NCBI RefSeq assembly: GCF_037042905.1
Contig: NC_087252.1
Location: 2,425,501 to 2,489,500, forward strand
Direction of reading: 5' to 3'
Origin: Lytechinus pictus
Lineage: Eukaryota > Echinodermata > Echinoidea > Temnopleuroida > Toxopneustidae
Length of the DNA: 64,000 bases
A program made the position numbers and the translations under genes. The first letter of the stretch is position 1. Each line of letters begins with the position of its first letter. This document shows, piece by piece, positions 1 through 14,102 of the stretch. The notes under the pieces are model-generated. The model saw only the letters and a program-made list of their open reading frames with translations. It did no database searches and was not told where the DNA came from.

Positions 1-190
1 TGGACACCTAAATTATCATGATTGCAGTTTTTTTCTGACCAGTGAGGGAGGGGAGGGGGTCCATGGCCTTGGGAAGTGGGGATGCTGAAACACCCGCAAG
101 ATTTTCCTGGGGTGCTGCGTGCAATCTTCTCCATAGGCACTACCCCTTGGAATTCTATTAGGTGTGACAAAATTGAGAAATATAACCTAA

Positions 191-320
191 TGACCTTCAT
201 TTTGTATAAAAAGTGTATTTTTTATTGCTTGCTTGTCAAATTTCTTGGGACCAAAATGACCTTCATTTTGTAGTGAAACCCCACTTTTTGTTTGCTTCTC
301 AAATTTAGATCAACACCCCC
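191..320. repeat. 66-bp tandem duplication
   Basis: TGACCTTCATTTTGTA starts at 191 and again at 257, each followed by a diverged TTTTTGTTTGCTTSTCAAATTT-like segment. The following CACCCCCTATAAAAAAAA suggests part of a longer dispersed repeat. Confidence 0.5.
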
Positions 321-2529
321 TATAAAAAAAAAAATCGTTCCCAGGGCCCTGAGGCTTTGCCAGTAGACTCAAAGTTAAGATTAAATATATCTGGATTCGC
401 TGTTGATTTTCATAGTGTTGCTTTTTTGTTTTTCTCCCAGTTGTATAGATAAATGATCATATTATGATCTTATTCATGTTTTGTACATATTTTGCCAGTT
501 ACATAGTTGTATAATAATTCATAAGGGGCCATGGTTGAAAACCAGTGAACATACATAAAGATGTAATGTTCTGCAGTTATCATAATAAGATAATATGAAT
601 TTTATCACCTCATTCTATAATGTCTTGTCGTTTGAATTCCCCCTTAGGCATATTCCTTCACACTCGTTTCAAGCACCATTCACCGAGAATGGAGTAGGGG
701 TAATTATGTACACAATGTGCAAAAGGGGGAGAGGGCCCCCTCATCAATCAATAGAGATTGAAATTGTACATAAATGTGAGAGGGACAATAGGATAAACAA
801 AATAGATATAATAGGGACACCTGCATATAAGTACTATACTAGATCTATTTTGTCTGCGTTCATTGTGCTAATAAAACGGGGTTCATTACAATGGATGATT
901 AATGAATATCGGGATCATTAGCTTAAAGCCGCTGCTATAGAAACAATCACGTGACTTTTGAATGGAACTATCTGAGGAGGGACCGGGAGGCTTATTTTTA
1001 CGTTGCGACGAGAATCCTGTTTTCTGTGATTAGATTTAAGTCATTTGATTCATAAAAAGAAATATGTAGATAAACAATTTTGTAAAAATAAATTAATAAA
1101 ACTTGATGAAATAAAAAAGATAAATAAGAAAATGAATAAAATAAAGAAAGAAATGAACAAGCCAACAAACAAATCAACAAATAGTAAATGAATATTTTCA
1201 TAGTGGGATACAATGAAAGTATTGCTTTTTATAAAATTTACATGTTAAAAAAGTTAAAGTTAAAGCATAAATATCTCCCTTTTGGAGATTTTTCGTCTTT
1301 CGGATTTGAAAATAATATGAAGAAATACTGAGTTTGGATAATAAATGTCAATGAGTGTGGTAACAATTCGAAGACTATTAGCCCGGTTATGGAATTCAGT
1401 AATGGTGTTTCATGTACGAATGGGGAAGTGAAGGGGGGGCTCAAAACGTTATGGTCTCTGTTAACCCTTATCCTCACACTACTGTAACTCAACTATCAAT
1501 GTTTATCGCATGAACGGATAACTATTCACTGCAAAAAAGCCTCGTACTTGACCCATCGAATATTCTTTTCTACTTAATTGTTTAATCCCTCTTAGCCATG
1601 GTCGATTATCATGGTCTGAAATCGATTGTGTCGGTCGCGTTCTCCTAATCCTCTTTTTACCCTGTTCTATTCATGCTTTGTGGGTTTTTGATCCTCCTGC
1701 TTTCTTTTTAATTCTTGTCCCGTACTTGACCTTGCTGGTTTTCTCTTCTATGCTTTCAATCAGTCCAATTCAGTTCTATTTTCAATTTGTTCCATAAAAT
1801 CTAAGAATAAACGCATTATGTTGATCTTTTTTAACAAGTCTATCAAATCTAGGAATAAACGTCTACGCTGATGTTGTTTAATCAAGACATTTTAATTAAA
1901 ACCCAAATCGTCCTATACAATCTAAAACCAACATTTATTAATGTCGCAATAAATGGACCTGCTCTGCTACCTCATGTATGTTTTGTATAACATGTTTCAA
2001 TATGATGCATGAATATAAATGTAAAAGGAGACTGAACTTAAATATCTTGGAGACAGAGTTCAGACATTGTTTTTTATGTATGACTGCCATAATCATAAAC
2101 AAGAACACGGAATAATTGCTGAGAACTCAAGACCGAATCCGGCTGATACAGCAATGTAATTGTGAAATGGCATTTGGTTTCCTATAGCAACACTATACAC
2201 AAATCGCCTAAAACATGGAATCCACAGAGAAAGAGATTGGCAAAACAAGCTGACCATAAATTTCTATGAACTTGGGGATAAAGTTCACGGTCGAGTCACC
2301 TTTCAAGCTATTTTTCAGATATTATCTGATCAGTGATTCAGAAATGACATTCTGTCGGGGGTATTGAATATAGGAATTTCGGGGTATTGAAACCGGAACT
2401 TGCGTGGAGAAAAAAAATATTGCATTCAAGGCCATCTGTATCAGTAAATAGTATACATATATTTCATCAAAATATGCAGTATTGTATGTGGTATCAGCCC
2501 TACATTGTTGTGAGGGTGAAGTATTTGTT

Positions 2530-2890
2530 TAAAAGAAATAAGAGCACTAATACTACTACTGCTACAATTACTACAACTACTACAACAACTACTACTACTA
2601 ATACTACTTCTACTCCTATTATCATTTCTGATATAAAGGTATTGCAGTTGATAATAATGCGATCATTTGGAGTATTATTAATAATATTATAAATGATAGG
2701 AATGATAGTGATGGCGATAATAATAAAAATATTGATGATGATGATAATGAAAATGATTATAATAATAACGATAATAATAATTATAATTGACAATAACAAT
2801 ACTACTACTATACTGAATAATAATAATAATAATGATGATGATGATAATAGTATAATAACAACAACAAAAAACAATGGTAATGATATTGAT
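2530..2890. repeat. Trinucleotide microsatellite cluster (ACT, AAT, GAT)
   Basis: Long runs of ACT/ATA/GAT-type triplets on the plus strand. They create Thr-, Ile- and Asn-rich open frames on both strands that are composition artefacts. Confidence 0.85.
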
Positions 2891-3074
2891 AATACTAACT
2901 TAATAATTGTTATATATTTTAAATATTTTAATTTCAAAAGTGTTGTGTTTACGAATCTTTTTAAAATGAAGAGAAAGAATAAAAGACATTAAGAAATTAA
3001 TTATTTTCATCATTGATCATTATTTGTTCGTATGTTATTTCTGTAATATTCTGAAAATCGGTTGTTCGAATGCA

Positions 3075-3112
<38 letters not shown>

Positions 3113-4507
3113 ATCTGCGTCGCTGTCTCTCCTTCTGCATACGCCTTATATCTCCTCAGAGATACCATAATTTTGTATGTGTACACGCTGTATCATAAAT
3201 TTCACTAAACGGCAGTTTTAAAAGGTATAGAGCCATGAGAAGCCAAAAAACCGAACGGGAGAACAAAAAATACCAACACAATAATCACTGTACCTAGTGT
3301 AACTAGAATGATAATACATGTAAATTATCAGGAATTTATTAAAAGTAACAACTTTTCAAACACTTACTTTATTCTTAGGGGAAGTCCACGTTCCTTACGA
3401 CATTATTCCTTCCTGAGCTTTGCTTGAGAAGAAGAACAAAATTCGATTGAACTTTGGTATTATGCTTGGTAACTCTTGTTAATATTGCCGTACTTCGAAG
3501 TACAGACTCGAGAGCATGCAGTACTGAAGGCTTTAGTAAGTTCTACAATGTACTTAAGTATTCGATCCGTTTATGGTTTTATTGTTGGCGAAGCTCATCC
3601 CTATATCCCCTGTGGTATGCCTCCGACCAGTGTCATTACACTTCTCGACTGTCTGCTGAGCGTAATTCAAAAAAATTGTCAGTTAAACCCGGATTCAGCA
3701 CTCGACGCAGTGGGGCCAGAAGTTCTAAAGTTTACGCACCGACTAATACAATCAAGAAGTCACCCCCTCCCGCTTAGGAAATGTCTTCATCTTCTTTTTT
3801 TTCAGATTCATGACCTCTCCCTTTCCCGTCTCTCTCTCTCTCTCTCTCTCTCTCCTGTATGATCCTACTTGGGAGGAGCCGCGGAACCCCCCCCCCCCAC
3901 TTTCAGTACCGTTCGGCGGTCCCCGGGGGGGGGGGGGGTTACTGACAAAATTTCACCAAAAAAAATCACCATAAACGTGCATGAAATCCTTCAATTTTGT
4001 CTTTAGAAAATGCCAAAGCGCACCAGGACAAGCTTGGTCGCTCCGTTCCCTCGCTCTCGAGTTAATTCGATGTTTTTTTTTTTTCTTAAATGCGTTTTAC
4101 CCCCGAAAACAATTTTGATTTAATCATTCCTCTTCTTTCGCCCCCCCCCCCCCCCTTCATCTCTTCTTTATCTTGTTGGTCTCCGTGTTTCGTTATCCTT
4201 TCAATCTACCATCTGCATTTTTTCTCTTTTGTCCGATCATTTCTTTTTTTCACCATTATGACCATAGAACTTAATATTTGCCACCAAAAGCAGAGTTGCA
4301 AGGTAGTGCTTGCCGACATTACAAAAAAGAAAAATTGTTACATTTGGAATATATAATTTGCTTTTAAGAACCTTACACATTATTACATGCATGTTATTAT
4401 TTTGCTCATTTTGTTTTGGATTTGTTTGTGTTTTTTAAGAGAGAGAGAAGGTGTGTGTGTGTGTGTATTTGAGTTTTTGTCAGACGTGTATCAGTCAGAT
4501 ATGATTA

Positions 4508-4637
4508 TTTACGTCTGGGACCGACCTTTAACGTCACCATCAGAAAGACGTGACCAAGGTTTGAACCTCGAGCCTCTGCATCAATTTGTAACTTCCCCAC
4601 GTAGCTTGGATTACAGGCGCACGCCACAACGCCCAGG
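4508..4637 (-). repeat. SRP/7SL RNA Alu-domain-like SINE fragment
   Basis: On the minus strand it reads CCTGGGCGTTGTGGCGTGCG, then CCTGTAATCCAAGCTACGTG. These match the 5' (Alu) domain of 7SL RNA, including the conserved GGTGGCG and TGTAAYCC loop motifs bound by SRP9/14. A GAGGTTCAAACC box-B-like element and a GTGACGTTAAAGGTCGGTCC tail follow instead of the SRP S domain. This suggests a SINE or SRP pseudogene fragment, not a full SRP RNA gene. Judged from memory of 7SL. Confidence 0.5.
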
Positions 4638-5846
4638 TATTTCATCTCATTTTTTTTTTATTACATACGTATACTTATTTTCTCGTTGAGTATTGGATGA
4701 ATATAAAGCCCAGTATAATAATGTCTGTCTCGAGTGTCCAATTCTTGGTAAACAAAGCATCCTAAAATGGATCGAAGACTATAGCTTAACTTCGCGGGGA
4801 GTTTCTTTTTGATTGAACGCCCGCCCCCTCGGCGTCATTGTTGTCCAACAAAGCGTCTCGACTATCGATCGCATTTCGATACAAAAGCTCGATCGCAAGT
4901 TTATTTATGCCGGTGAGGGGTAAAAGAAATTGCTACACTACCATGATTATTGAACAGCAAGAGAGTGGAGGGGGTGCGTGCCCTCGCCTTTTGAACAATT
5001 TATCTTACCCCTTAAAAGCTGATGTTGCAATGTCGCATATTTTACAAATAAATTCAACAGTAGTAATGATTAGTTTTCTTCCCTGCCTTCATATTATAGA
5101 AGTTAGTAAGCGGCAATAGTTGTTGAATAACATAAGTTTAATAATCATCAGTAACAATTGTGCAACTTGGAATTCTTGATTCGGAGAAAATAACATGGAA
5201 ACAAAAGTCATTATTATTCCCCCCAAACTAATTCAGCTTGCATATAGGGTTGAAGATCGCGCATCACCAAAAAAGAGGGCGTAATTCTGTGTCATTGGAA
5301 GTGCTCGATTGAGTGTGCGACGAACAGACGACGCCAATTTGAGGGGTTTCGTCTACATCCGGCGTTAATATAACAAAATCTTTTTGCGCATATTTGTCAT
5401 CAACAGAAATTACGAGGTTTCTTGACTAATGAGGGACTGCTGATGTATTGATGCGAAACCGATTTGTTGTGTGAAGTATGATATGCATTTGTAGTTTTAT
5501 CAACACAATTTTTTTCTGAACTTCATGGAATATTCATTAATCGTAATTATTTGTCATCATCTCCATTATCTTGATGAATCGCAAATCGTCGTCGCCATCT
5601 TCACCACTATACAACTATTACAATCATTCCTTCATGAATTGATTAATTAATCCATTGATCAGTTCACTCACCAGTTCATTAATTTAGTAATACGTGTATT
5701 CATTTATAATTCATTTTACATATTCATTCATCTATCCATTCTCCATTCATTCATCTATCAATTCTCTTATCCATTTTAAGATCTAATTTCACATCCGACT
5801 TTCGACAAGGAATCCGGGAACAGTCTATGATCAAAACAAGCTCACA

Positions 5847-6440
5847 GCATGGAGAATGAAACTCTTGGAGCAAGTTAGCTTTTGTGAAAGTAGAAAAATC
5901 AAAGAATAAGATCAACAAAAGTTTGAGTAAAATAGGACTAGCAATAGAAGAGTTATGAGCATTTGAATGTCGAGATCACTAATGCTATGGCGATCCTCCC
6001 ATTGGCAATGCGACCAAGATCTATGATGTCACAGATGAACAACTCTCCCCTTTTGGACACTGAAAATATACCCCAAAACATCTCTTTTTGCTCATTCTAA
6101 TCATATGACAAACGATTCATCAATGATATAATGTTGTGAAACCTCTGTACTTGTCCTCTCATACAAAGAGAACACATCACCTTGTGATAGACTCTATAAA
6201 AGTGAGAATATAAGTGAAATAAGTACTAAAGTAATGAGGGAGTTGTACGTGTGTGACATCACAGATCTTGATCGCATTGCCAATGGGAAGATCTACATTG
6301 CATTAGCGATCTCGACATTCAAATGCACATAACTTTCTTATTATTCATTCAATCTTCCTCAAACTTTCAACAATATGTTTCTTTGATTTTTCTCTTTGAT
6401 ATGGATTCAGCTGGTTTCAAGGGTTTCATTCTCCTTTAAC
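5847..6440. mobile_element. Long-armed foldback element
   Basis: GGAGAATGAAACTCTTGGAG at 5851 mirrors TTTCAAGGGTTTCATTCTCC near 6434. Inside, ATTTGAATGTCGAGATCACT and CCATTGGCAATGCGACCAAG recur inverted. Arms are about 200 bp and roughly 85% similar by eye. No coding frame. Confidence 0.75.
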
Positions 6441-9400
6441 CTTCCATTTCCATGCTCACAAGTATTACAAATCCAATGTTTGATGAGGATACCATAGTGC
6501 ATTCTGCCCTCTATCGATCAGAGCCTACATAGTCCAAGAATCGAGCCTCGTACGTGACGAAGACCACGTTGTCTATTTTTTTTTTACAACCTGTGTTCGA
6601 TTTTCGTGAAATCTAAGTTTGGATATAATTTAAAAGGCAATGAATTCAAAATCCATCTCATTCTCTGTAATACAGGTCTGGAAAATGTTGCGAGACGTCG
6701 ACTCCATTTAAAAGCGCACCCTTATCACCAACACTTTTATTTTCGTAGGTTAAAAAAATGAACCATCAGAATAAAAAAAAAGAATATTTTAATCATTATG
6801 CTGAGGTTCGGGACAAAAAGTAATAAACATGAGAAAGGAAATATGTATGAAGAGAACAGGAGGGCCCCGAGAGTATAATGATTGGGAGGGTGGAGTGAGA
6901 GAGGGGTGGGGGTCAAGACTATCTAAAGGGAAGTCATGTTTTGATGTCAATTAATAAAAAAGTAATTTCCCGGTATGCTCTTCTTTTGCCTTCCCCCTTT
7001 TCTTCCTCATTTTACATCTTCTTTCCCCTCTTTCATAGTCATAGGAGGGCGGCGCTCCCAAGACCTGCCCAGTCTGTTTCACCACCACAAGAAGAGAGAA
7101 TGAGAGGTGGGGGGTAGAGAGAGAGGGGGAAAATGAGATTGAGGGGGGCAAAGAGACAAAGAGAGAGGGGGCGAAGAGGAAGAAGGAGAGGGAAAGATGA
7201 ACTGAGACAGATTTCTTTTTTTTTTCAAATATGTTTTGTTATATTCGCTGGAAAAGAAATATTTGTAAACTGTTTGGATTTCCTGATATTAGTGTTTTAT
7301 TGACAGTGCAAATTTCCCATGCAAATTTTTAAAAAGTCGGTAAGAAATTCAATTAATTTTGTTGTTGAAACCCGTTAATTTGACTCTTTTTAAAATCAAA
7401 ATACTAAGCTGTCAATCAAATAATATGCATAAATCTTAAATTTTTGTACGATTGAAGTTACATATTTCCCATTTGTATTTTTTTTTTCTAAAAGCTCCAG
7501 TCTGGGTCTTTAACATAAACATGGTGTACATCAAGACCAGGACAGCCAATTCATACGCCAGTGCTTCGATTTTTTACTTTTCACTATAATAAGATTCTCT
7601 CATAAATACTCCTCTCCGTCGAAACGGAAGTGAAATCCAATTCCGTCGTGATAGAAGTCATGAAAATGAAGATATGATAGTAACTGTTTATTCGCTTACG
7701 TCAACAGCCACTGTTTTCAAGTGGGCCTCGTCATTTCTCGAGGGGGCTTGCAACGGTTCAGCGAAAAACTACGATTTCAATGACGGCGGAGTATGAACTT
7801 GCATTTCAATACGAGGTACCTGGTCTGTAAACCGGATATGATTATAAAGCGAGAATGTTGATTTCGTTTAACGACAGTTGCTTCTTAAATTTTCGCCGAA
7901 GTTTTCTGTACCTGTCACGACAAGGTTGGGTATAATAATTGATTTCTGTGTGTTCAAATTACGATGTATTACAAAATCCCAACGTTTATTTTGTAACATG
8001 TCACAAATCAAATAATTCAATTCCTCATTGATAATGACTATGGCCAACAGTTACGATCCTGGGGATAGGGAATAGGGGCGTCCACCCCACCCCCCCCCAT
8101 TTGGAATTTTGTACAGCAACCGAAGAGAGGGAGTCCTCCCCCCCCCCCCTCCGTATAAAAGGACCAAAAAATCACGAAATCGCCGCCAGTTCTCATGACA
8201 TTCTTTTTTCTCGCACCCACTCATCCTACCCGATGAAAACACATTATTTAAATTCTTATCTTTTCAATTAAAAAAAAAATTAATTTGATATTTCAGATTG
8301 AGCAACTGACATTATTTCTTTTTTTTCAAAACATGAAAACATGAATAAATATTATAGGTTGTGCATATTGTTCTAAATCCAGGGTTGAAGTCAGTCATTC
8401 CATTAGTATGTGGATTTTATAGCGAAGCAATTGATTGGCATGGTATTCACACGCCGCCACTCCTTTCTTTATGTATTCTCTTTCCCTCTTTTACGCCCGT
8501 GCGAAGCGCAAAAGTTCTTACTTTTCTCAGGAAAAATACAACGTCACCTAAACTTCGAAATCAGCAATTACATAACCAAGGCATGCATCGCGAGAAATAA
8601 TCTAATAAAGCAGACCTAAATAAATGAAAAGTAAGAGTAACGGAGAAAGGAGATTTTAGATACCATTGTAATTTATGAAACTGGTTAAAATGAAGTACTT
8701 ATGTTGGTTATACTTTGACCATTACCTTCTTCTTACTTCCGTCTTTTTCCCCTTCGTCTTTTTTGCCACACTTTGACATATCTAACTTGCCTACGCTTTC
8801 ACTTTGAATCTTTTCCATTTCCCTTTGTATAAAATATTATTTTATTAATTTATTTGCTCGTTTAATAATCTCGTTTTATTTTATGTTCTTATGTTTACTT
8901 TTCTCTTTAACTTCTTCAGATTCTCTTTTTTTTTGGTAGTCCTGGGGAGTTATCCATGAAGGGATTTGTCAAAAAGTCAGTTTATCCGATAGTTACCATA
9001 GTAACATTGCTTCTAGGCCAATCAACATCAAGAAAAGTTGTCAGATCCAACAAATTGTCAAACGAGAAACTTTGATGGAATGCTTGCCTGTTCTGAATCT
9101 TTGTTTTTATTATGATTATTATTTTTTTAATTCCTTTTTACATTCTGTTTTCGCAAGACTATTATTCAGAGCTTTTCCCCTTATCTGCCCAAGCATACAA
9201 GAATTTTGGCATTGACCCCATCCATCTTTACTTGTTTTTTTTTTTTCAACTCACCCCTCTCAAGCTTTCTACTAGTATCTCAACAAACATTTCTCCCCCT
9301 GCAAAAAAAAAGAAAGTTAGCGTATTATCTTTTGAATTACAAATTGCCTCGTATTACCTTTAATAATGAAACTGCAAATAAAGAAGAAAAAAAACATCGA

Positions 9401-11326
9401 GTTGATGAATCTAAATGTTTTATTTCGGAAATTTATATTAATCATGTAGTTTCATTTTTTAATCGAAACAGATGTAGTTTTTATATGATAAGGGGTTTTT
9501 AACTCTAATTATCACTGATTATAGAGTCATTTATTTTGTCACAAATGCAATTTTTGTCATAAAAGGGACCATATCACATTTTTCGTAGTCATCAAAACGA
9601 TCAATCATAATTTGAAACATATTGGACAAATCCTTTAAATTATTGAACATGCATAGCAATAACTAAACAGATATGTTTATTTCAAAATTTTCAGGTAATG
9701 GAAAAAAATACGTTCAACCTTATTTTTGATGTCTGTCTCGTAGAAAGAAAATAACGGCGAGTAAACTCCTCGGTCACTCTCGACGCGGCGGTTGAAGAGG
9801 TCTCCCGGGGAGCTCTCGGCCGGCGAATCGAGTAGGGGGCCGGTGAAGAGTGGCGTTGCGCTGACTTTTTGCGCACTCTTCCCCTCTCTGGTAATTTGCT
9901 ATTGGATGTTTTTCTCGAAAGACATTTGGAGAGATGGTGAATCTTGTTGAATACCAATGAGGCAGCATTTATGAGACAAGAAACTCGAACAAAGTCGAGA
10001 GGCTCTTGTTACGGGAACGAGGAGGGATGTATCGCGTTGCCAAGGGGGTGAAACCGGTCCCCTTAAAAAGGGGAGGGGTATTACTTCTTTTCAATATAAG
10101 TGTAGATTACATAATTAAGAAAAGGGACATCCCCTTCCATTGAGTTCTTCATTTTATTAGATAATCAATTACAATGCAATTCATTCATCAATTTCATACA
10201 GACAATTGAATGGATAAAGCAATTCTGATTAAAAACAATCATTTTATAATGATAATAAATCAGAATGAACTCGGGAGTATGACTCACAGAAAATTACAAC
10301 CATTCGATTAAGTGTAACTGTTAAGGAAATAAATCATGAACTCTTCTGGAAACAAAAGAAATATTGCAATTTCATTGGAGCATATGCATATGTATATGCC
10401 TTATCAATGAGGTTATGACTTTCAACTTGATTGCCTTACAAAAGCCATGCGACAAAGACCCACATTTTCAAATTAAACAAATAATGAACTGAACAAATAA
10501 AACAATTTTAATGAACACATTAATATCCGTGATCGTCAATAATACTATTTCATTCAGGAAGTTGTTTATCGTGTGGATACAGGTCGCGATTGCAGTTTAG
10601 TACTCTCCTAAACATGTCAACAAATAAGCTAGCTTTCATGATTTATTAGAGGGATATGGGTCGTCAACAATTGTTCCTTTCTCAGAAAATATGGAAAAAG
10701 GGAGAATGATGTCATCTAAAATTCTTAAGTGTACTTATGCTTCCGGAAGAAAGGAAATGTTAAAGATGACCGGTAACAACCAGACTGGACTGGTGAAAAG
10801 TCTTGCCCTATTTTTTCTGTGATAATTAAAAGCGTGGAATTCCCGACAAATGTGTGTGTGAGGATGTGCCTGAGATGTGTGCGATGTGGGTTTGTGTGTT
10901 TTCCGTGGGCGTTTTGTGTATGATCTTAATGTTGGTGCATAGTACATTACAGGATTTCTTACTTTTTGAGGGACCATTTATGAGTGTATTGCCTTTCACA
11001 AAAAGCACATTTTCAATTCATAGAAAGTATTGTGGACGGGGAGAAGGATTTTTTTTTTGTTAATTACTGATTCCGTCATTCTTTTTGTTGTATAATTATG
11101 ATACATATTTATATCAATTCATTGACAATTACAATGTAATATATGTATTAATTCACTGCCCCTCCCCACAGAAAAAACACATACCACGGCCATGAGAAAT
11201 TAGAATATTAAGACGTTAAGATATTTTGGTTTTGATGGAATCAGAGTAAAACAGTAAAGGAAAATATTGTTGTGTGAGCGAACGCATGGGGAGAGTGTAT
11301 GTAGGAAGCACAGTAAAAAAAAAATA
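6441..11326. other. Gene-free region with a GC-rich island
   Basis: Purine- and pyrimidine-rich stretches (6840-7200), C-tract repeats at 8085-8155, and a locally GC- and CpG-rich block at about 9745-10080 (GGTCTCCCGGGGAGCTCTCG). An 88-codon minus frame spans the block but is Arg/Ser-rich and unrecognised. Otherwise nothing seen. Confidence 0.5.
8978..9085. repeat. GTTACCATAGTAACATTGCTTC repeat, copy 1
   Basis: TTACCATAGTAACATTGCTT, GGCCAATCAACATCA and AAGTTGTCAGATC appear in the same order at 58849-58960. Confidence 0.5.
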
Positions 11327-11457
11327 GCACGTTGTTTAAGCCTGTCACTCTAACAACAAGTTGTTTAAACTTGTTTAAAATTATTTAATATTTTTAAACA
11401 ACTTGTTTAAAAAGTTTAAACAGTTGTTGTTAGAGTGACGGGCTTAAACAACGTGCT
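11327..11457. mobile_element. Short foldback element GCACGTTGTTTAAG, copy 1
   Basis: Arms GCACGTTGTTTAAGCCTGTC / CACTCTAACAACA and their complements surround an AT-rich middle. The near-perfect palindrome gives a stable hairpin. Related to 58329-58450. Confidence 0.7.
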
Positions 11458-12224
11458 TAGAATTTTAAACAGCGTTTTTTTTTCTAGGGGTAGATTGACA
11501 GGCCTTTAGGCCAACGTCCTGCATATACCTACTAAGAAGAGTAGTGAACCCATTGTTGTATATGATTGAACTCTAGCGTTAAAGGTTACTATGTAACTTT
11601 ATTAATGGATCATCCACGTGGCTGATCATCTTCCTATACATCAATTAATCCCGCTTGTCATACTTTACGTCTTCTAAATCCGACTTATTTGGTCCTGGTA
11701 AACTTTAAATTGTATGGTAATACAACCAGGGATGAGAGGTGAGATACTTGCTTTACGCGCTGTGATGTATTGTACGTTTAATAAGATACGAAGCTGTCTC
11801 CAAGAGCGTTCCCGCCGCACTGATACCATTTTGTCATTCTTTCATACGATTTCTTTTGTTCTCCTTATTCTTGTAACCTTCGTATTTTTCTTTTCCCCCT
11901 CTTTCTCATATTTCTCCTGCATGTATTCGTTCCTATGAGTCTTAAGTCTTCGTTCCCTCCTATTTTTGTTCATTATCTTCTCCTTTATTCTAATATTTCT
12001 TTCCATCCCCCTTTCCTCTCTATTTATTTTTCGTTCTTCTCCTTTTAAACCATTATGTTAACTTATTTTTAGTCATCTTATTTTTTTCTTCTTCCTCCCC
12101 CTCCTTCCGCCTCCTTCTTTTTCTTCATATTCATTTTCTTCTTCTTCTTTATACTCTTGGTCCTTTTTTCTACTTCCTTACACCAAGAAGACGGTTCATG
12201 CAAACGTGCTTTTTGTGGTTTACT

Positions 12225-12473
12225 CTAGCCTGTAAAGATGAACATTAGCAAAATGTTCATTCCCTTAAATGCATCCAGCATACACTTAAAGTCTTTGTTC
12301 ATCATATCTCGTAAACCACATTTTCGTTTGGTTGCATCTTTGAAAAGAGTTAGTATTTTTTCATCTTTAACATCTGTGGTTCGACTGTACAACGTTGTCG
12401 AGGTCAATGCCAGGTCGCATAGAAATTTGTTTGTACAAGCGATGTCCTTAATGACATCGCTTAACTCTAGCAT
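12225..12473 (-). other. Candidate small ORF or isolated exon, 82 codons
   Basis: The minus strand reads MLELSDVIKDIACTNKFLCD and continues as a helical, charged sequence with several Lys/Asp pairs to GMNILLMFIFTG. TAA immediately precedes the ATG. Amino-acid composition is more protein-like than other frames in the first 33 kb, but I know no family, the plus strand is also open for 79 codons, and no flanking exons are obvious. It may be a relic exon. Confidence 0.25.
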
Positions 12474-14102
12474 TTAGGCCAGTCATTGCTTGAGATCAAA
12501 CAATGAGAATTAGAAAACTGACACCAACAATCGAATTGAATAAGGGATCTTGAAACTAATCTTTTAAACCTCGGGGATACATATGATCATGATTCGTGCC
12601 TATAAAGATAAACTTCAACTTAAGTTTCCATGTACAATGTATAATTCAATTAATTTATAATGCAAATACGAAAGGAACTAGAAAAATAATTATTAAACAA
12701 GGTGAATTCACTCTAAACTCCAGTACCATCAATTCAAAACATCATTTGAGAATCGTGGGAGAAGCAGCTATTTTGTCACGTGGAAAGAATGACAGAATAC
12801 TGCGCTTTGCCATTTTTATGCATCCAGATTTTCAAATCTCTATTGTGCGATGCACGATGTTACTTAATAGCAATAGTAATAATAAACAGGTTCTTATATA
12901 GCGAGCAGTGAATTCAAACTATATTACACTCAGACAAAAATTGATATGGTCTTAGGTGCCTTTGTTCTCATCCAAGGTAAAATCAATCTACGAGGGTGAA
13001 ATGAATACAAGATATTAAACACGCATCTCATTTTCTATATGATTTTGAAAAGAAATACATCATGCCCCAATATTTTTTCATGCAGAATTGCTCGTAATTA
13101 CTGTATATCTCTTGTAAGGTATAAATCATGTCAAAATAGAAGACAACATTTACATTAAATTCACTTTGGGGAAAGAGAGGAAAAATGAATCGTATAGACA
13201 GTCATAACAAAGTGAAGTTGTAGGTATTATATAGATAATTTTGCTTGATTGATTAAATGTATTCTTTTTCATTTCAAAGTCAAACAAATTAACTAAAAAG
13301 GTACAAAGCAGAATTTAGATTTCAAAAAAGAAAAGGGGCAACTCACTGGAAAGCATCCTTTGTTTATGCAAGGTCCTGCATTTTTACTCCTAGAAATATA
13401 ATTAGACAGGTAGATAATTAACAAAATTACAAAAAAGCAAGATGCAAACTTGCCCATGGAAAACCAATGTTGGTGTCCACTGCATTTTGAATTTCTTTAA
13501 AGTGTGATATTGGTATCAGAGATTTGTAGTGAATATGATTCCACTCCTAGGCATATGCTATCTTAACTAGGACAATTTTTACATGCTCACATTTCCTTTC
13601 CCCATATTTATTCATTTCAGCTGAATACAGTCCGTCAAATTATAGGGTTAACGAGAATACCATTAATTATCGGGATAATAGGTTCCGCTGAGAATAGTGT
13701 CTCTCATTTGTCTATGTGTCATCAGAAATCGACGGGATGCAATTAATGACCCCACAATCATCAAACTAGTTTGAAAGACGAGCGATATTCCCTTCGGATT
13801 GATTTAAAAACGCAAAATAGAATATCCCCCAATTATGGACTTTGATTTTATGATGATCTATTTCTAATCTTTTCAGGAGAAAGGACGGTTGGAAGACGGA
13901 AATTAATGGTTATCATTATGACGGATGATTTTTACATAAGACATGTATAAAGTTGCTTTGTTTTGTGTTTGTTCGTTTGTATGTTTGGGGGATGTCTTTT
14001 TTCAATTATTAATGAATGAAAGGATTCATTTTGTTAATTCGTTCTCATTAATTATCACTCTTATGTAATTTCATTTCAAAGTTTTATTTATTCATTCATT
14101 TG

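Larger units (their letters stand above)
1..4507. other. Gene-free region: AT-rich with simple repeats
   Basis: Holds the tandem duplications at 191-320 and 1797-1861 (AAATCTARGAATAAACG twice, 48 bp apart), triplet repeats (2530-2890), (TC)n at 3078-3109 and 3828-3854, and C/G homopolymers near 3885 and 3926. No frame looks like a gene. Confidence 0.6.

Noticed and set aside
2500..2937. 145-codon minus-strand open frame
   Set aside because: Ile/Val/Leu runs come from triplet microsatellites; no start context or splice sites of note.
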